Source: Serripes groenlandicus (Eukaryota; Mollusca; Bivalvia; Cardiida; Cardiidae). Taken from it: 64,000 nucleotides of DNA. Made by a program: the position numbers and the translations under genes. This document shows positions 1 to 15,500 of this stretch, piece after piece. The notes under the pieces are model-generated. The model was not told the origin of the DNA and did not search any database. It saw only the letters and a list, made by a program, of their open reading frames with translations. Within the stretch, counting starts at the first letter, position 1. Each line of letters opens with the position of its first letter. The DNA is taken from NCBI GenBank assembly GCA_031761405.1, contig JASEVX010000005.1, positions 4,707,391-4,771,390 of the forward strand. Reading direction: 5' to 3'.

Positions 1-189
1 TCTTGTTTTACAAATGAATCCAAAGTAGGAGATTGGGATATTTAAGAGTGATTGGTTTGTAAATGTTGATGAATTGCACCGAAGAAGGAGATTTAATATG
101 CAGGTAAAGAAGAGTGGTCTGTCCTGTCCAATAGACAGACAATATGTAGCTATGTGTTTGTATAAGGGGATACTTATACTGCCTTGCTA

Positions 190-300
190 TTTAGCTAGGT
201 TGTATAGCGAAGTGGTAGAGTGTTCGCCTCCAGGATGAGAGGTGAAAACGTGACACACAGACAGACGATAGATTCATGATCACTATGTATCCCCCTGACA
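190..300 (+). repeat. tRNA-like SINE remnant
   Basis: The segment around 200-250 reads like a tRNA A-box region (AGCGAAGTGGTAGAG) followed by a degraded B-box. It is intronic, next to the last convertase exon in the window. Confidence 0.4.
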
Positions 301-346
301 AGGCAGACAATATAAAACATTTAGAAGTCACACAACTGTACACTAC

Positions 347-565
347 CTGTTGACAGTTATCGAGTCCGTGCGACACTCGTGCTGTTCAGGCACATTCGTC
401 CATTTTTGGGCCCCTTCTATCATGGCCGCACAGTCCATCAATCCAAACCCAACCTTGTTGTTCACGTGGTAACCAGCGCCATTAATAATCCAGGCTTCAT
501 CCGGTCCCGGGATCCGAGCATACATGGCAACAAGGTGTTGTACATCTCTCCAGTTCAAATCAGGT
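347..565 (-). CDS. Convertase exon: end of catalytic domain
   Basis: 219 nt, acceptor TTAAACAG, donor GTAGTG. It encodes [34 protein letters not shown] and a VPEQHEC end typical of the catalytic/P-domain junction. The next exon lies left of position 1. Confidence 0.93.
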
Positions 566-3500
566 CTGTTTAAGTAGGACAAATATTCGAGATGATTACA
601 AAATGCAGACTCATAAAGGCGCATCTACAACTGACGACTTTTAAAAACATTATTTGGGGAAAGGGGAAATGGGGGCCAAATATTAGCTATTTTTCCTTTC
701 CCTACAATGTTTTATACTCATTTATATTATTATATTTTCCTTTGTAGAGAACTTGTCATATAAGCCGTTCCACGAAAAAACCAACATTATGGTCTCTGCG
801 AAATGTATCAACCCAGATTACCCTGTGCAGTCCATGCAGGCTAATCCAGGCTGACACATTCCGCCTCAGGGGAATAGAGGTATAGAGTAATGATTCCTGA
901 AACAGAAAATACACAGGAGGCAAAATATGTCTGTCTGTGATAACCTGCGCGGAATGCTTAGGCTGATCCGGGTCAATACTTTACGCAATGTTAGATTATA
1001 AGATTCTAATCTGAAAAAAATCATTCTAAATACCATTTCATTCTAAAGTAACAAAACATCCATATGGCTAGACTATAAACCATATATGGCTTAGCAAATC
1101 GGAAATGTTTTTACTTTGAATAATATAATATTCTTCAAATTTAGAATGGATGGTGAAATCAGGGCCTTTATGTGAGTTGACATGTAACTTACCCGGCTTG
1201 CAATAAAAGGGCTAAACACCCTGCAGCGAGAGGAGCAGCGCTTGACGTGCCTTCAAAGTTCTCAATACATCCATTGTTGATATCTGTTGTCACCTGAAAG
1301 AAAATTAAACCGGTTTAACCGTGGACAAAATATGCATCAGAAGACTATTAAAACATCTACCAAAAAAAATGTGGACTTTTTATTAACCCTTTCCCACATA
1401 CAGCAAATATGCAGCAAACATCTATAGAAATATCTAGACCAAATAAAAAAGAAAATCTCTTTAAACAAAGGTATTATTTCTGAAAACAGTTGAAAACATT
1501 GCCGCAAAAGGAGAAATTGCTTGTTTTGAGCAATTTTTACTTTTGTCATAATGTTTTCAAAACTCGTCTATTGCAGATGCGTCATTATGCGTCTACAAGT
1601 GGGGAAGGGTTAAATAAATGGCAGTATATATATATTGAATAATATTTAAAACATTGTGGCAAAAGGAGATATTGCTCATTGCTAATTTCATTCTACTCAA
1701 TCCTTGTTTCAAGAGACACCAGTTGCAGATTCATCAAAGTGAGCCTGCAAGAGGGAAAAGGTTCAATCTTTCTCTTCCGCACTTTTTCTTTCGTAAAAAC
1801 ACTGATGTCTTATAAATAAACTTAATCATAGTGAGCAATTACTCCTTTCCTTTTCGTTGTAGTTCTTTATTGATAATGGGATTGTACCATGGGATAAACA
1901 AATAAATTGACATAGGCCTTACAAAACCTACTTCTCCGCTAGATCAAGATTCATTTACTCTTTCATACATACAGATGAATCTGCAGCAGATGACTTTTAA
2001 AAAAACATTGTGGCAAGAGGAGAAATTGCTCATGATGAGCAATTCTCCTTTTGCCACAATGTTTTCAACTTTATTCAATAGTTGTTCTATCATTTATAGA
2101 GCTTTTCCATATCCTTAACCAACTGTTTTTAAAGTCGTCTTATGCAGATTTGTTGTTTGTGAGAAATGGCTTATTTGACAAAGACTTCGAAAAAGCTACT
2201 TCTATGCTAGCTATATCCAGATGATTTGTAGGCAATAAGTAACATGTGAAGGATAGTAAATGTCGTAAATGAAGATTTTATTTATAAAGAAGTCCAGTCC
2301 TAGGACAGATAAACTAAATAGAATAGACATAAGTACCCTACCGTGGAAGCAGAAGCTAAAACAGGACTTTTCTTAAATAAAGTGAGAAAATATTTTCAGT
2401 CATCCCACCAAAAAAAAACAACTGCAATCGAATGAGGGTCTTTGCTGTTTGCAATTTAGAAAGTCAAGAGTTATGAAGTCTTGTGCCACAAGGACAGCAA
2501 AGCTATCCATAAATTATGGAGACTTGGTTGCAAATCAAACTTAAGTCCATGCTAATGCTGCCAGCGACAGGTTGAATCCCACATACATCAATTCTGTAGC
2601 CGATGATTGTGGAAAAGATCCATGCAAAAATATAGAAAATCTCTATAAATGAAAGTATAATTATTTAACAGGGTTATAAACATTGTGGCAAAAGGAGAAA
2701 TTACTCATTTCCAAGTCTTCTGCTGCAAATGTGTCAAAATGATCTGCAAGTGGGAAAGGGTTAGACCTGTGATTTGATTCATACTTCGTATTAGAATAAC
2801 ACTCTTACCACTTTGATTTTATCCCGATTTGCCAATTCCTCTTTTTTTGTCGGTTCCCCTCCTGCAGGAACACCAGCCATTGTAGACGAGCACCTCTCCC
2901 CAAAGTATGGCATCTGTCCTTTATCTGATAGTGACTGTATGGAGATGGACTGAATACTGGACACGTAGCCGTCTGCTCCACAATGGTCGCAGTTGTCTCC
3001 GCCATTTCCTGTCGCCCACACGTAAATATTACCCTTACCGTTTCTACCCTACAAGATAAGACTGGACATAACAATAACAAGACGAATGTTTGACGCAAAG
3101 CGTCAAAGAGAAGCGGTAACATTTCGTTGTACATGTAGAAATAAGAAAAAAGAACATTTAAATCCACAAACATTAGAACAATTTAAACTGTAGACAGTTA
3201 TCCTTTTGAAGACTGTTGTTTACTTCAAATTACCTCCCTTTAAGCAATACCAGGATTTTTACCTTGTGATTCATATGAATAAGATTGACAAACATTGAAA
3301 TTATATGAATGAAAACTATTATTGAAATTAGTAACAACATCAAAATTAAATTTAAGCCAAGATAAATGTGTACACATTTCGTTAATTGTTTATAGATACC
3401 CTAATGTAAAGGTATGAATATAAAATTTATAAATTTATAAATAAATGTTCATTTCAACATTCCTTATGTTTTCAACTAATTAAGGCTGTTGACTGTGAAT

Positions 3501-6500
3501 CTCGCAGGAACACCCGTTTCAATATACCAAACATTTTAAAGTAAATTTAAGTATGAACCGTTCTTGTATGTACTAAAACTAGAAACGTCCGTTTGTGTAT
3601 AAGTATATTTCAACTATTTGCGATTTTATATTGAGACTAGCTAACCCGGCACAACGTGAACTTTGTTTATGGTTCCCGATTTAACATACTATCAAACTAA
3701 TAAAGCGTCTGAGGCAGGTAACCAATTCAGTTTTACTGTTTAGACTAGATACAGTATGATTTTCGCTTAAATAAAAATGTACATACATTCAATTTATATA
3801 CTGGCCTTTGTCTTTTGTTTTTAATTAGTAAAACTCACACATGTATATAGAGTGTAAAAGGGATGTTTTAAAAGTCATTACCTCAAATTAATTAAGGACA
3901 AAGAGAAATCCCGATATGTGGTCACACTGGCAGGTCTAAATATTCTCCTTGTGCTAAATTTCTAGGCATACCTACAGGAGACGGCTTCCAATGATAGTCA
4001 TTTTTTGTCAAATTTTTTTTGTTTTCTTCTGCAGATTCGTCAAAATGTGTCTACAGGTGAGATTTTTTCTTCTTACAAAGAAATAAAGTGCAAAAAGAAA
4101 CAACTGCTAATGTTATAAGACTGACGGAAATTGGGATGAGTGACCCACCCTATTGCATATTGTATTCCCCATGTCGAAATCTTTAACCCTTTCCCTCATA
4201 TGACTAAAAGTGGAAAACATTGTGGCAAAAGGAGAAATTGCTTGTTTTGAGCAATTTCTTCTTTTGTCACTATGTTTTCAAAAAGCCGTCTGCTGCAGAG
4301 GCATCAGAAAGCGTCTATATGAGGGAAAGGGTTAATACCTTGGAAGTCTCGTAATAACAAAGACCAAGGTGACAAATGTCATACGGTAACTGTTTATGAA
4401 TACCCTGCTAATTTTATCGAGGGCATAATAAGTATCCATTGTGGGGATTATGAATACCCTATCTAATCCATTTGCATTTTTTAAAATCTTTATTAAGAAT
4501 CGTCTCAGTTTCATAGTGTTTGCTTAAATAATAAGAAGGAAATTGTGGAAAAAAGAGCTGAAACCCTTCCTTATATGGACCTCTGCCAAAGGGTACTCCA
4601 TCATGACTGTTGCTAGCGGGTATTGAACCCAGGATGCCCAGTCTTAGATCCAGGGAAAACCGCCATAAATTAACCCTTTCCCTCATACCTCAAATCTGAT
4701 GCAGACGACTTTGGAAACATCTTGGCAAAATTATTGAAAATCTCTATAAATGGGAGTACAATTGTATAATCATCGAATAGAGTATAAAATATTGTGGCTA
4801 AAGGAGACATTGCTCATTATGAGCAATCAATTTTCAAAAGTAGTCTGCAACAGGGGCGTCAGAAAGAGTCTGATTTTGGCAAAGGGTTAAAGTATAATTG
4901 AAGATATATTTATTAGTCGCCGGGCAGAAGCCCGCGACTTCTATTTTTAATAGCTTTTCGGAAATCACATGGGAGGGCGGCTTATTATTAGAAAGAAACA
5001 AATCTAGATGATTTGAACATATTACAATTGTGGTTGTTTACGAACACTAATAAATGACACATCTAAAATGAAATAAATATTCCGATTTTTTAATGTTTGC
5101 AGTTTTTTTTATTTCACTCGCATTTAAGTTTTTTGTCTTATTTACGAAGACAAAAGTGGTCCCTTCAAGACGTGAACCAACACCCCCTAATGCAGACTCT
5201 TATGTGTCATCATTGAGGTCAATTTCGGATTCTCCTTTTAATAGCAATTTTAACTTACTAAATGTTGTTTTCATGTTCAAAGAGATGTCTTGATTTGTGT
5301 AGAATTCATTTAATAATGTTAATCCATGAATATCTAAAGTAGGAACTGTTTCTAAGCTAAATATAGACCCTATTCTGTTGTGTAGTTTCGTGACCTTTAA
5401 CATCGATTTTCGCGCATGCGCATTTCGATATGAAAAAGCGAGTGATATTATTTTATTTTAGACAAGTACAAGACGAATGTTTGACGCAAAGCGTCAAAGA
5501 GAAGCCGCAATATTTCGTTGTACATGTAGAAATAAGAAAAAAAGAACATTTTTAAATCCACAAACAATAGAACAATTTAAACTGTAGACGGTAATGCTGA
5601 TATATTTCTCCTTTTGAAGACTTCTGTTTTCTTCAAATTACCTCCCTTTAAAGCAATACCAGGATATTTACCTTGTGATTCGAATAAGATTGACAAACAT
5701 TGAAATTATATGAATGAATACTTTTATTTAAATAAGTAACAACAGTAAAATTAAATTAAAGCCAGATAAATGTGTACACATTTCGTTAATTTGCTATAGA
5801 TACCCTAATGTATAGATATGAATATAAACTTTATAAGCAAATGTTTTCATTTCAACGTTCCTAATGTTTGAATAGACTAAGGAAAGTCAAGAATACATAA
5901 ATAAATCAATGCAGTCTTTTCCGGCGACATTGATGCCTTGCATCAACTTTCTCTTGTTATTGAGTAGATTTGAAAACTTAGTGATAACAAGAAGAATTTC
6001 TCATTGAGTCGTCATAAGACGTTTCAACATGTTCTTTTTTCATCCCAGGTAATTTTAATGCAGCTAATTTATATCAACCCTTTCCCACCTGCAGATGCAT
6101 TTTGATGCAATAGCAGCAGACGACTTCTGAAAACATTGTGGCCAAAGGTGAAATTGCTCATGATGAGCAATTTCTCCTTTGACCACGATGTTTACAACTT
6201 TATTTTAACAATTCAGCTATCTTTTCAGGTTTTTGTCACTATGTTTTCAAAGTCGTCTGCTGCAGATTTGTTGTACGTGGGAAATGGTTAAAGGTTCAAG
6301 TATTTCACATTCCAAAATCTTAATTTTACACTTTAACCCTATGGTGTAGGTACTCAAAATAACTGTCTCAGTGAGACAATTCTTTTGAGTACCCACAACT
6401 TAGAGTTTGGAAGAATCATTAGAGAGTTATTGGTGGGAAAAGACCAGTTTACTCCTTATCAAGACCTCTGGAAAAGGTTAACCCTTTCCCTCATACGACA

Positions 6501-9500
6501 ATTCTGCAGCAGATGACTTTGAACATATTTTGTAAAAAATAGAAAATCTCTTTAATTAAATGGATAACCTATGACTTAAAGTGGAAAACATAGTGGCAAA
6601 AGGAGAAATTGCTTGTTTTGAGCAATTTCTTCTTTTGTCACTATATTTTCAAAAAGCTGTATGCTGCGGAGGCGTCAGAAAGCATCTATATGAGAGAAAG
6701 AGTTAAAGCGATTGAAGTAGAAGTGTACCTTTGTAACACCAATTTTTAAGGCATCAACACTAGCTGTTTTAAGGCCCTCCATTGTTCGCCCATCGTCCCT
6801 GGGACCCCAGGAGGCGCTGTATATTTGGATATAGTTCATCTCATACAGCAGAGCTTTAGCCTCCAGTCTGTCTGTAATCTGACCATCCAGCAGTCGAATA
6901 CCTGGAATAATTAATAGAGGATATTTCATGTGTGTACATTAACCCTTTTCCCTCATACGACAATTCTGCAGTAGATGACTTTAAACGTATTTTGTCAAAA
7001 AATAGAAAATCTCTTTAATTAAATGGATAACCTATGATAAAAAGTGGAAAACATTGTGGCAAAAGGAGAAATTGCACGTTTTGTGCAATTTCTTCTTTTG
7101 TCACTATGTTTTCAAAAAGCTGTCTGCTGCAGAGGCGTCCAATGGCGTTTATATGAGGGAAAGGGTTAAAAGTGATAATAAATAAACATGAACGAGATAT
7201 TCTATTGATCACATAAAGTGATTTATGAGGAGTATTTCTAAAAATGTACAATATGTTCACCATATTATATATGAAATTTGCTGGTTTGGGTGACAAAGTG
7301 ACTAACTTCATGACGTCAAACTGCTGACGTGATTGATGTCATTTTCATAATTTGGTTTCTGTGTTGTAACAAAGACTTGAGCGTAAGACTTGAAACCAAA
7401 CTAGTAGTGTCAAACGATATTTATGTAATGGGATATTGACACTCCCAGAGAGGGCTCTATGTGATAATATAGTTATTTACCATTGATTTTTTGATACAGG
7501 AATTCTGTCCCCAGTTATATTTAAGCGTGCTAAACACATAAGAGTGTCTGCACAAATTTGTTAATAGCGGGTAAAATCAAGAGGGATAAACATTCTCATA
7601 TTAAACGCTCAATGATAAATAAATCATATATTACATTATATGATCGTTGAAAAATTATAACATTACGGATGTTATATTTTGATAAAAGTAGCTGTGTTTA
7701 TCACATTTATTTTTATGGTTGAGCCTATCAGAAATTGTGTTACTCTGTGAATTTAGAATTAGAATTAGGATGTTTTTTTATTTAACCCTTTCCCACATAA
7801 GACAACTCTGCAGCAGACGACAATACTTGAATACAGTTGAAAACATGGTGACAAAAGGAGAAATTGCTTGTTTTGAGTAATTTCTTCTTTTGTTGCCCAT
7901 TTCAAAAAGCCGTCTGCTGCAGAGGCATCAGAAAGCGTCTCTATGAGGGAATGGATTAAGCGGTAACTCGGCCCTTAATTACCTCCAATGTTGCAATCAT
8001 AAGCAATCCCCATACCACATATACCATTATCAGCTTGGGCTGCTATCTCCCCAGCACATCTTGTACCATGACTAAAATATACAGATTTTATTGAGTATGA
8101 AAACAAATTATACTTATTCATAAACTAAATAAGATTTAACCTTTTCCCACTAGCAGACACTTTTTCGACACATCTGCAGCAGACAACTTTTAACAAGATA
8201 GAGGCAAAATTATGGAAAATTTCAATATCGTCTGCTGCAGAGGCGTTAAAATGCATCTATATGTGGAAAAGATTTAATAGAAGAACATAATAGGTAGCTT
8301 ATATAAACTTTATGCTCAATTACAATTCAGTTTTAACACTTATAAAATACAAAAGTTAACGCTTTGGCTAACACTGTAACAGACCAATACACCAGGAACG
8401 AAAGCTGTCCAAAAAAGTAAACAAAATATTTTAACCCCCCCTTTCCAACTTGCAGATTCATTTTGACAGATCTGCATTAGAAATCATTTAGTGCAAAAGG
8501 GAAATTGTTTATAAAGAGCTATTTCTCCCTTTGTCAAATTGTTTTCAATAACTGTACTTTCATTTAAATAGATTTTTCTATAATTTTGCCAAAAACTTCT
8601 CCTGCAGATTTTTCTTACATGTACATGTGAGAAAAGGTCAAACAAGAAACTGATAGAAAATAATATTTGCTGTACATTAATAGAACAGAACAGAAGAGAC
8701 ATTTTATTTTCAACTTAAGCATAAACAGCTCATGGTTGATATTCACAAATATACATACAGAAATGGTTAAGACAATGAAATAGTTGAGAAATAGTAATTA
8801 CTTATGTTTAAATTCAGATTTATATGCATATGTATATAAACACATATATATTTATTAATTTCAATATGAAATTAATTTTTCAAGAAAGAAAGTGGCAAGT
8901 TAACGCCCGTCTAATAAGGATGCTCTTTTTTCAAATAAAAAGTTTTCTCGTCTCAAAAGCCTTGATATTAATATTATGTCATTATTTTTTAAAAATGAAA
9001 GTTACAGCTTGTCTCATATCATGTACAAACATGTACGTGAATTTTTCCAAAATACACTTCAGAATGTTAACACTTTCCCACCGACAGACACATTTTGACA
9101 CATATGCAGCAGACTAATTTTGAAAACATTGTAATGGATGAGCAATTTCTCCATTTGCCACCATGTTTTAAACTCTATTCAATCAATTTTAGAGATTTTC
9201 CATGTTTTTGCCTAGATGTTTTTGAAGTCTTCTGCTACAGATTCGTTGTATGTGAGAAAGGGTTAACCCTTTCCCTCATATAGACGCTTTCTGACGCCTC
9301 TGCAGCAGACAGCTTTTTGAAAACATAGTGACAAAAGAAGAAATTGCACAAAACATGCAATTTCTGCTTTTGCCACAATGTTTTCCACTTTTTGTCATAG
9401 GTTATCCATTTAATTATGGAGATTTTCTATGTTTTGACAAGATACGTTTAAAGTCTCCTGCTGCAGAATTGTCGTATGTGAGAAAGGGTTAACTTGTTAT

Positions 9501-12500
9501 ATCACAATCCAAAGAAACCTTCCAATGCCCTGAAGCAGAACGCATTAAACAAATCACAAGTACTTCTCCTTCAAATATATTTGTTTTGTCCATGTACAGT
9601 CAAACCTGTGCTTCAGACCACCTTTGTTAAGCAATTTGTTAAGTCTTTAGCAACCACACTTTTAATTTCCAAATTACTCATTTTCTGCATAAATGACCAT
9701 GTAATTAGAGACCACCTGTGAATTAAGACCAGATGGTTCCCTTCCCATGGGTGGTCTTTAAACAAAGGTTGGACTGTTTTCATAAAAAATATATCAGATA
9801 TTTACTATTTATAAATAGTAACTGTGCATAACCAAATAAGAATATAAACATGTGCATTATAATCTGGATCGACACTGGTAATTAACATCCTAAAGATGGC
9901 TTGCAGTACGACTTTTTACCCCTTTAATCCTTTCCTCATACAGACACATTAATGCATCTGCAGGAGTCGACTTTTGCAAACATTGTGGCAAAAAGAGAAA
10001 TTGCTCATCATGAGCAATTTCTACTTTTGCCACAATCTTTTCAATTATATTCAATAACCAATATGATTAATACTCTCAATTTTATTAAGACTTTCATAAT
10101 TTTGCTTTTTTAAGTTCAAAGTTGTCTGCTGCAGGCTTGTCATATGTGGGAAAAGAAAAACTTGAAATAGATGTCCCAGCAACATGATTACTAAGAAATA
10201 ATTCAAGCAGCATAGGTTATAAAATTTAACACAATCAAAAATCATTTGAGTAGATAATTCAAATTCTTTAACCCTTTCCCACATAGACGCATTCTTACGC
10301 ATCTGAAACCGTTGAGTTTTTAAAAAAACATTGAGACAAAAGGTGAAATTGCTCAAAACAAGCAATTTCTCCTTTTGCCACAATATTTTCAACTTGTTTC
10401 AGTAATGATACCTTCATTTATAGAGACTTTCCATGTTTTTTATTGATTGTTTTCAAATTTGTCTGTTGCAGATTTGCTGTATGTGGATAAGGGTTAATTT
10501 TTACCACATGATAGGTAAATTCACATGCAATTTCCATCCATTCCAATACAAACAAAATACCCAAATAAAAAGCTTCATTCCTTCCTTCTAATCAAACACA
10601 AATTCACATCAAACATGCAACATTTATTAACCAGTTACCACATATAGACAATTTCTGATTCCTCCGCAGCAGACAACTTTTCAAATCATTGTGCCAAAAG
10701 GAGAAATTGCTACTGATGAGCAATTGCTCCATTCGCCACAATTTTCTGTATTTTGGACTTGAAAATATCAAAGTCGTCGGCTGCAGATTTGTTGTATGTG
10801 GGAAAGGGTTAAGCAGCCGTCCCTAAGTTTAATTGATTGAATATTTTGGCAGTTGGTCTGCTTTAACAATATCTGAGGAAAAAGTTAAACATCGTAGAAA
10901 GTTCTGCATTCAATCATGCTTTAGAAATGAAACCTTGTTAATATAATTATGTAAAAAAAAAATCAATGTTGGCAATTTGTCCATATGATATCATTATGGA
11001 CAATATCTCCTCATTCAACAATGTTTTCAACACTTGTCTGATGAGAGGCATTAAAAGTCACCTGTATCAGAAAAATGGTTTTAAACAGTTTGAAGTTTCC
11101 AACTGTTATGAATGAAGCCAGTATTTTTATTCCTGCTCTATATGATCATGTGAATAGTATGGCTTTCAAGTGATGGTAAAAGTAAAATCACATTAAAAAC
11201 AAACAACATTAATTCAAGTTAATGACTGCAGTTTACAAGTACATACATGACTGTAATGATTTAAGTGTAAAAGAAACACACTAACAGCTTTACCTCTATC
11301 CTTAATGTCAGCTTGAAAAAGAAAGATGGTATCTTTTAATGTAGCAGGATTTTCAAATAATAATATAAAATCAAAATTAAAATGATGGAATTATTTCAGT
11401 TCTTCAGTTCTTCTACTATAAGAAAGGACAAGATAGTGTGTCGCCAAAGCAAGACAGATACCAGAAAAGATGCCAGATGTGTATCCCTGTCAAGGTAGAC
11501 AGCACAGAAATTATGTTTTTACTAATTAGATTAAAATTAGACCTTTATCTAAGGCACGTATTTCATGTTTGTAAAATACTTATTTGATATGTTTGTTTGT
11601 TTGTTTTATTGGGGTTTATGCCATTTCCAACAATTTCTTTATATCATGGCAGTAGGTCACTTATTCATGATCCCTGGGTAAACAAACAAGTTCTACACTA
11701 AAAAAAGTGTTTTCCCAAGGGCATTCCACCATGGCTGATGTGTCGCCACCAGGGATCGAACCCAGGTAGCCTGGTTCCAAATCCCCAATGCGAACTACTC
11801 AACAAAGGCATATTTCCAATATCTTATTGACAATTAATTTCTTCTCCACAACAAAGGGCTTGACTATTGAACAAGAGAATGATACACACACAATATTTTT
11901 AATTCACATGGACAGGTTCCTCAAACCCAGTAAAGAATGGACATTTAACCTTCTAGCCTTGTGTTTGGAAGAGTCCATAGCAATTTTCTAAGATTATCAA
12001 GTAAAGATTTTGAGTTGAGCAGCCAATATTATAGAGCCTGGTCAGATGGGGGCAGATGCGCTGGCCGGCTGACCTGGCTCTAGAGAGATGGCGCAGGTTA
12101 ACCCTTTCCCTCATACCACAATTCTGCAGCAGACAACTTTGCACAATATGTTGTCAAAATATGGAAAATCTCTATAATTGAATGGATAACCTATGACTAA
12201 AAGAGGAAAACATTGTGGCAAAAGGAGAAATTGCTCGTTTGAGCAATTTCTTCTTTTGTCACTATGTTTTCCAAAAGCCATCTGATGCAGAGTTGTCAGA
12301 AAGCGTCTATATGAGGTAAAGGGTTGAATCAATGAAATTATTCTACAGTAATAATGAGACATCACTTACTCATTTCCTGATACTTCCTTGTTTGGTTCTG
12401 GGTCTCCTTTAACATCATTTTCATCGTTAAAGTCGGCACTTGCCCTAGGATCCTGGAATTTTTAATTTAACAATTATCTACCACTACGCCATTGACATCT

Positions 12501-15500
12501 ATTGTAGAGTGTATGCAGCAGATTCATAACCTTTTCCCACATGCAGACACATTTTCATGCAACTGCAGCAGATGATATTTGAAAACAAGTTAAGTTACTG
12601 AATAGAGATAACTGCCATAATTACAAGAGTTGTCCTTAAGACTATTCCACTGCCTATTAGTTACTGAGATATGGAGTTGCATTTTGGTTGCTTACATAGG
12701 TGTGATGGTTGGGAAGGAATGTATAATGTTTCAATGCAATACATCTAGTACTTAATAAGATATGAACACTTTATGTAGCTGCACTCAAAACTTTAACCAT
12801 AATTTCTTAGTCAAAAATTGATTGATTGATTGGGGTTTAACGCCGTTTTTAACAATTTCTCAGTGATATCACAGCGGCCAGTTCACCTACTCATGCATTT
12901 CCTGGTTTTCTAACACCAGTACTGCACACAACAATCTTTCCAAGCAACTGGCTGCTTTTCCACATAGACTTAGCCCATTGGTGGAAGACAAATGACGCAT
13001 GTCGCATTGACTTTTGTCAATCCTCGAAAAGAAAGTTGGCCGAGCCGGGATTCAAACTCACACTTAGTCAAACAAGAGCACCTCGTACGGCACAGACGCT
13101 CGACTGATAGAAAACAGAAAAAAAGCTGAGCTGAACAAAAAACCTTAACCGGACGACCACGCCGCCGCCGCCGCCGCCGCCGACGCCAGGGTCATGACAA
13201 TAGCTCTCGTTTTTTCAAAAGTCGAGCTAAAAAGGGCTATAACTTGCATTAAATGCTGAATAGAGATATATGACTTGATAATTTACACAGGTGTGATAGT
13301 TGGGAAGGTTTTCTTTATAGAGTTTCAATACAATGCATACAATGCATCAAGTAGTTACTGGGATGTGGACTGTTAATGAAGTTGCACGCAAAACTTTAAC
13401 CAGAACTTCCAAGTAAAAAAAGGGCAGTTATCTGACTTGATGATTTACACAGGTGTTATAGTTGGGAAGCACTGTTAAAAGTTTCAATGCAATACATCTA
13501 AAAGTTACTGAGCTATATGGTGAAATATATGTACTTGCATGCAAAGCCTTAACCAAGGTGTGAAGCGGACGCCGACACCAGGGTGGATAGAACAGCTCTC
13601 ATATTCTCCGAATGGTCGAGCTGACTAGTATGTTCACAAGGTTTTTCAAAAAAATTACCTTGTTTTAATTGGAGTTCTATGCCATTTTTTAACTTCATTT
13701 CAGTTATATCACAGTGACAACCATTACTTATGATCATAGTTTAACCCTTTCTGATGCATCAGCAGCAAAATTATTTGAAATCTGCCGACCAGTTTGGGAG
13801 AAGAATTCAGAATTCTGCATGGATCTCAAAAATTTGAAGGAAATCTCGTGAGGTCAATGAGAGTATGCTTTCTGTGAAGTTTCATTCCAATTGACCCACT
13901 GGTTACTGAGGAGAAGAAGTTGACGGACGACGCACAACGGACGACGGACAAAAGGCAAAAAGGAAAGCTCAGGTGAGCTAAAAATGCTCAAAACGAGCAA
14001 TTTCTACTTTTGCCTCAATGTTTTCAACTCTATTCAATCATGTTACTTTGATTTATAGGGATTTTCCACATTTGTTTGTTGGAAAGGGTTAATAAACAAG
14101 TACTAGGTTTGGAAATGTGCCTTTATATGCCTTAACCCCTTTCCCTCATACGACAATACTGCAGCAGACGACTTTGAACATATTTTATCAAACTAGAATG
14201 GAGTGCTTTGCGGAGCACGTGTGTCACCTGCACCTGCTCATTGAAAGTGTGACGAAAAAGCGTGACGGACGGAAAGTAATCCCCAAGTGCCTACCATGCT
14301 ACGCAGGGTGACACAAAAATAGAAAATCTATATAATTCAATGGATAACCTATGACTAAAAGTGGAAAACATTGTGGCAAAAGAAGAAATTTCTTCTTTTG
14401 TCACTAATTTTTCAAGATGTTGTCTGATAGCGTCTATATGAGGGAAAGGGTTAAAGCTGCCAAATGGCATACAAACCAATATAGAGCCTGAAATGGACTT
14501 ATTTACAGAATTTTTCTCCTTTTCCAAAACTGTTTTTAACACTATTACAAAAGCTTCCTTCCAAATTTTCAGGTGTTAAATGTCATCAGTGTCATCAGTG
14601 TCTAGGAAAGGGTTAACCAATTACTTTACAGAGAAGACATTTGACGCCTGCCGTTGCAGACGACTTTTGAAAACATTGTAATAAAAGGAGAAATAAGCAA
14701 GGTGTTTGTAAAGAATAGTGTGCACTGGTAAGAAAAGAACAGGCAACATTTTGTTAGGTGAAGTAACCGTCATGATAACAACTTTAATTACAATGCAGAT
14801 TAACCCTTTCCCACTTACAAAAACAACTCCAGCAGACAACCTTGAAAACGTCTGAGCAAAGATATGACAAAGATTGCTCCTTCTGACACAAGGTTTTCAA
14901 AAGGCGTCCGCTGCAGAGGCGTCATAATGTGTCTAAAAGTGGGAAAGGGTTAAAAGGTAAATTTACTGGTAGTAAACATGGACATACATCCAAGGTCAAC
15001 CAGTTTTCCTAATAATTTGAAAAGAAAGGCACTCACATAGTTCCGTTTTAAATCCTCATGTACGTGATCTATACCATCATCCAATATAGTGACAACCACA
15101 TCCCTTCCTGTGAAACCTTGTTCCCAACATCTTTCAACATTTAGATCTATATTTCGCATGCCACCGGTTTGTCCTTCATTATGCTATGGAAATAAGTATA
15201 AGTAAGTATTATTTTACTGTAATTACATGTGTATATACATCAACAAAACAGTAGTACAAAAAGTAATAAATAACATACACCTGGCCCCCGCAGGCCTGTA
15301 ATTCACTTTTTAATATATGTAATGAACCCTTTTCCACATACAACAATTCTGCAACAGATGGGTTCGAAAACATGTTGGAAACAAGATGTGTTTGTGAAAC
15401 ACTGATACCCCCAAATGGCAACATCTAGGTCAAAGGTCAAGGTCACAAGGTCAAAAATGTTGATACTGACAGAAAGGTCATGTCAGAAGGAATACACATG

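Noticed and set aside
2805..3173. 122-codon open frame overlapping the oxyanion exon
   Set aside because: Different frame from the conserved convertase sequence and runs through its splice sites.
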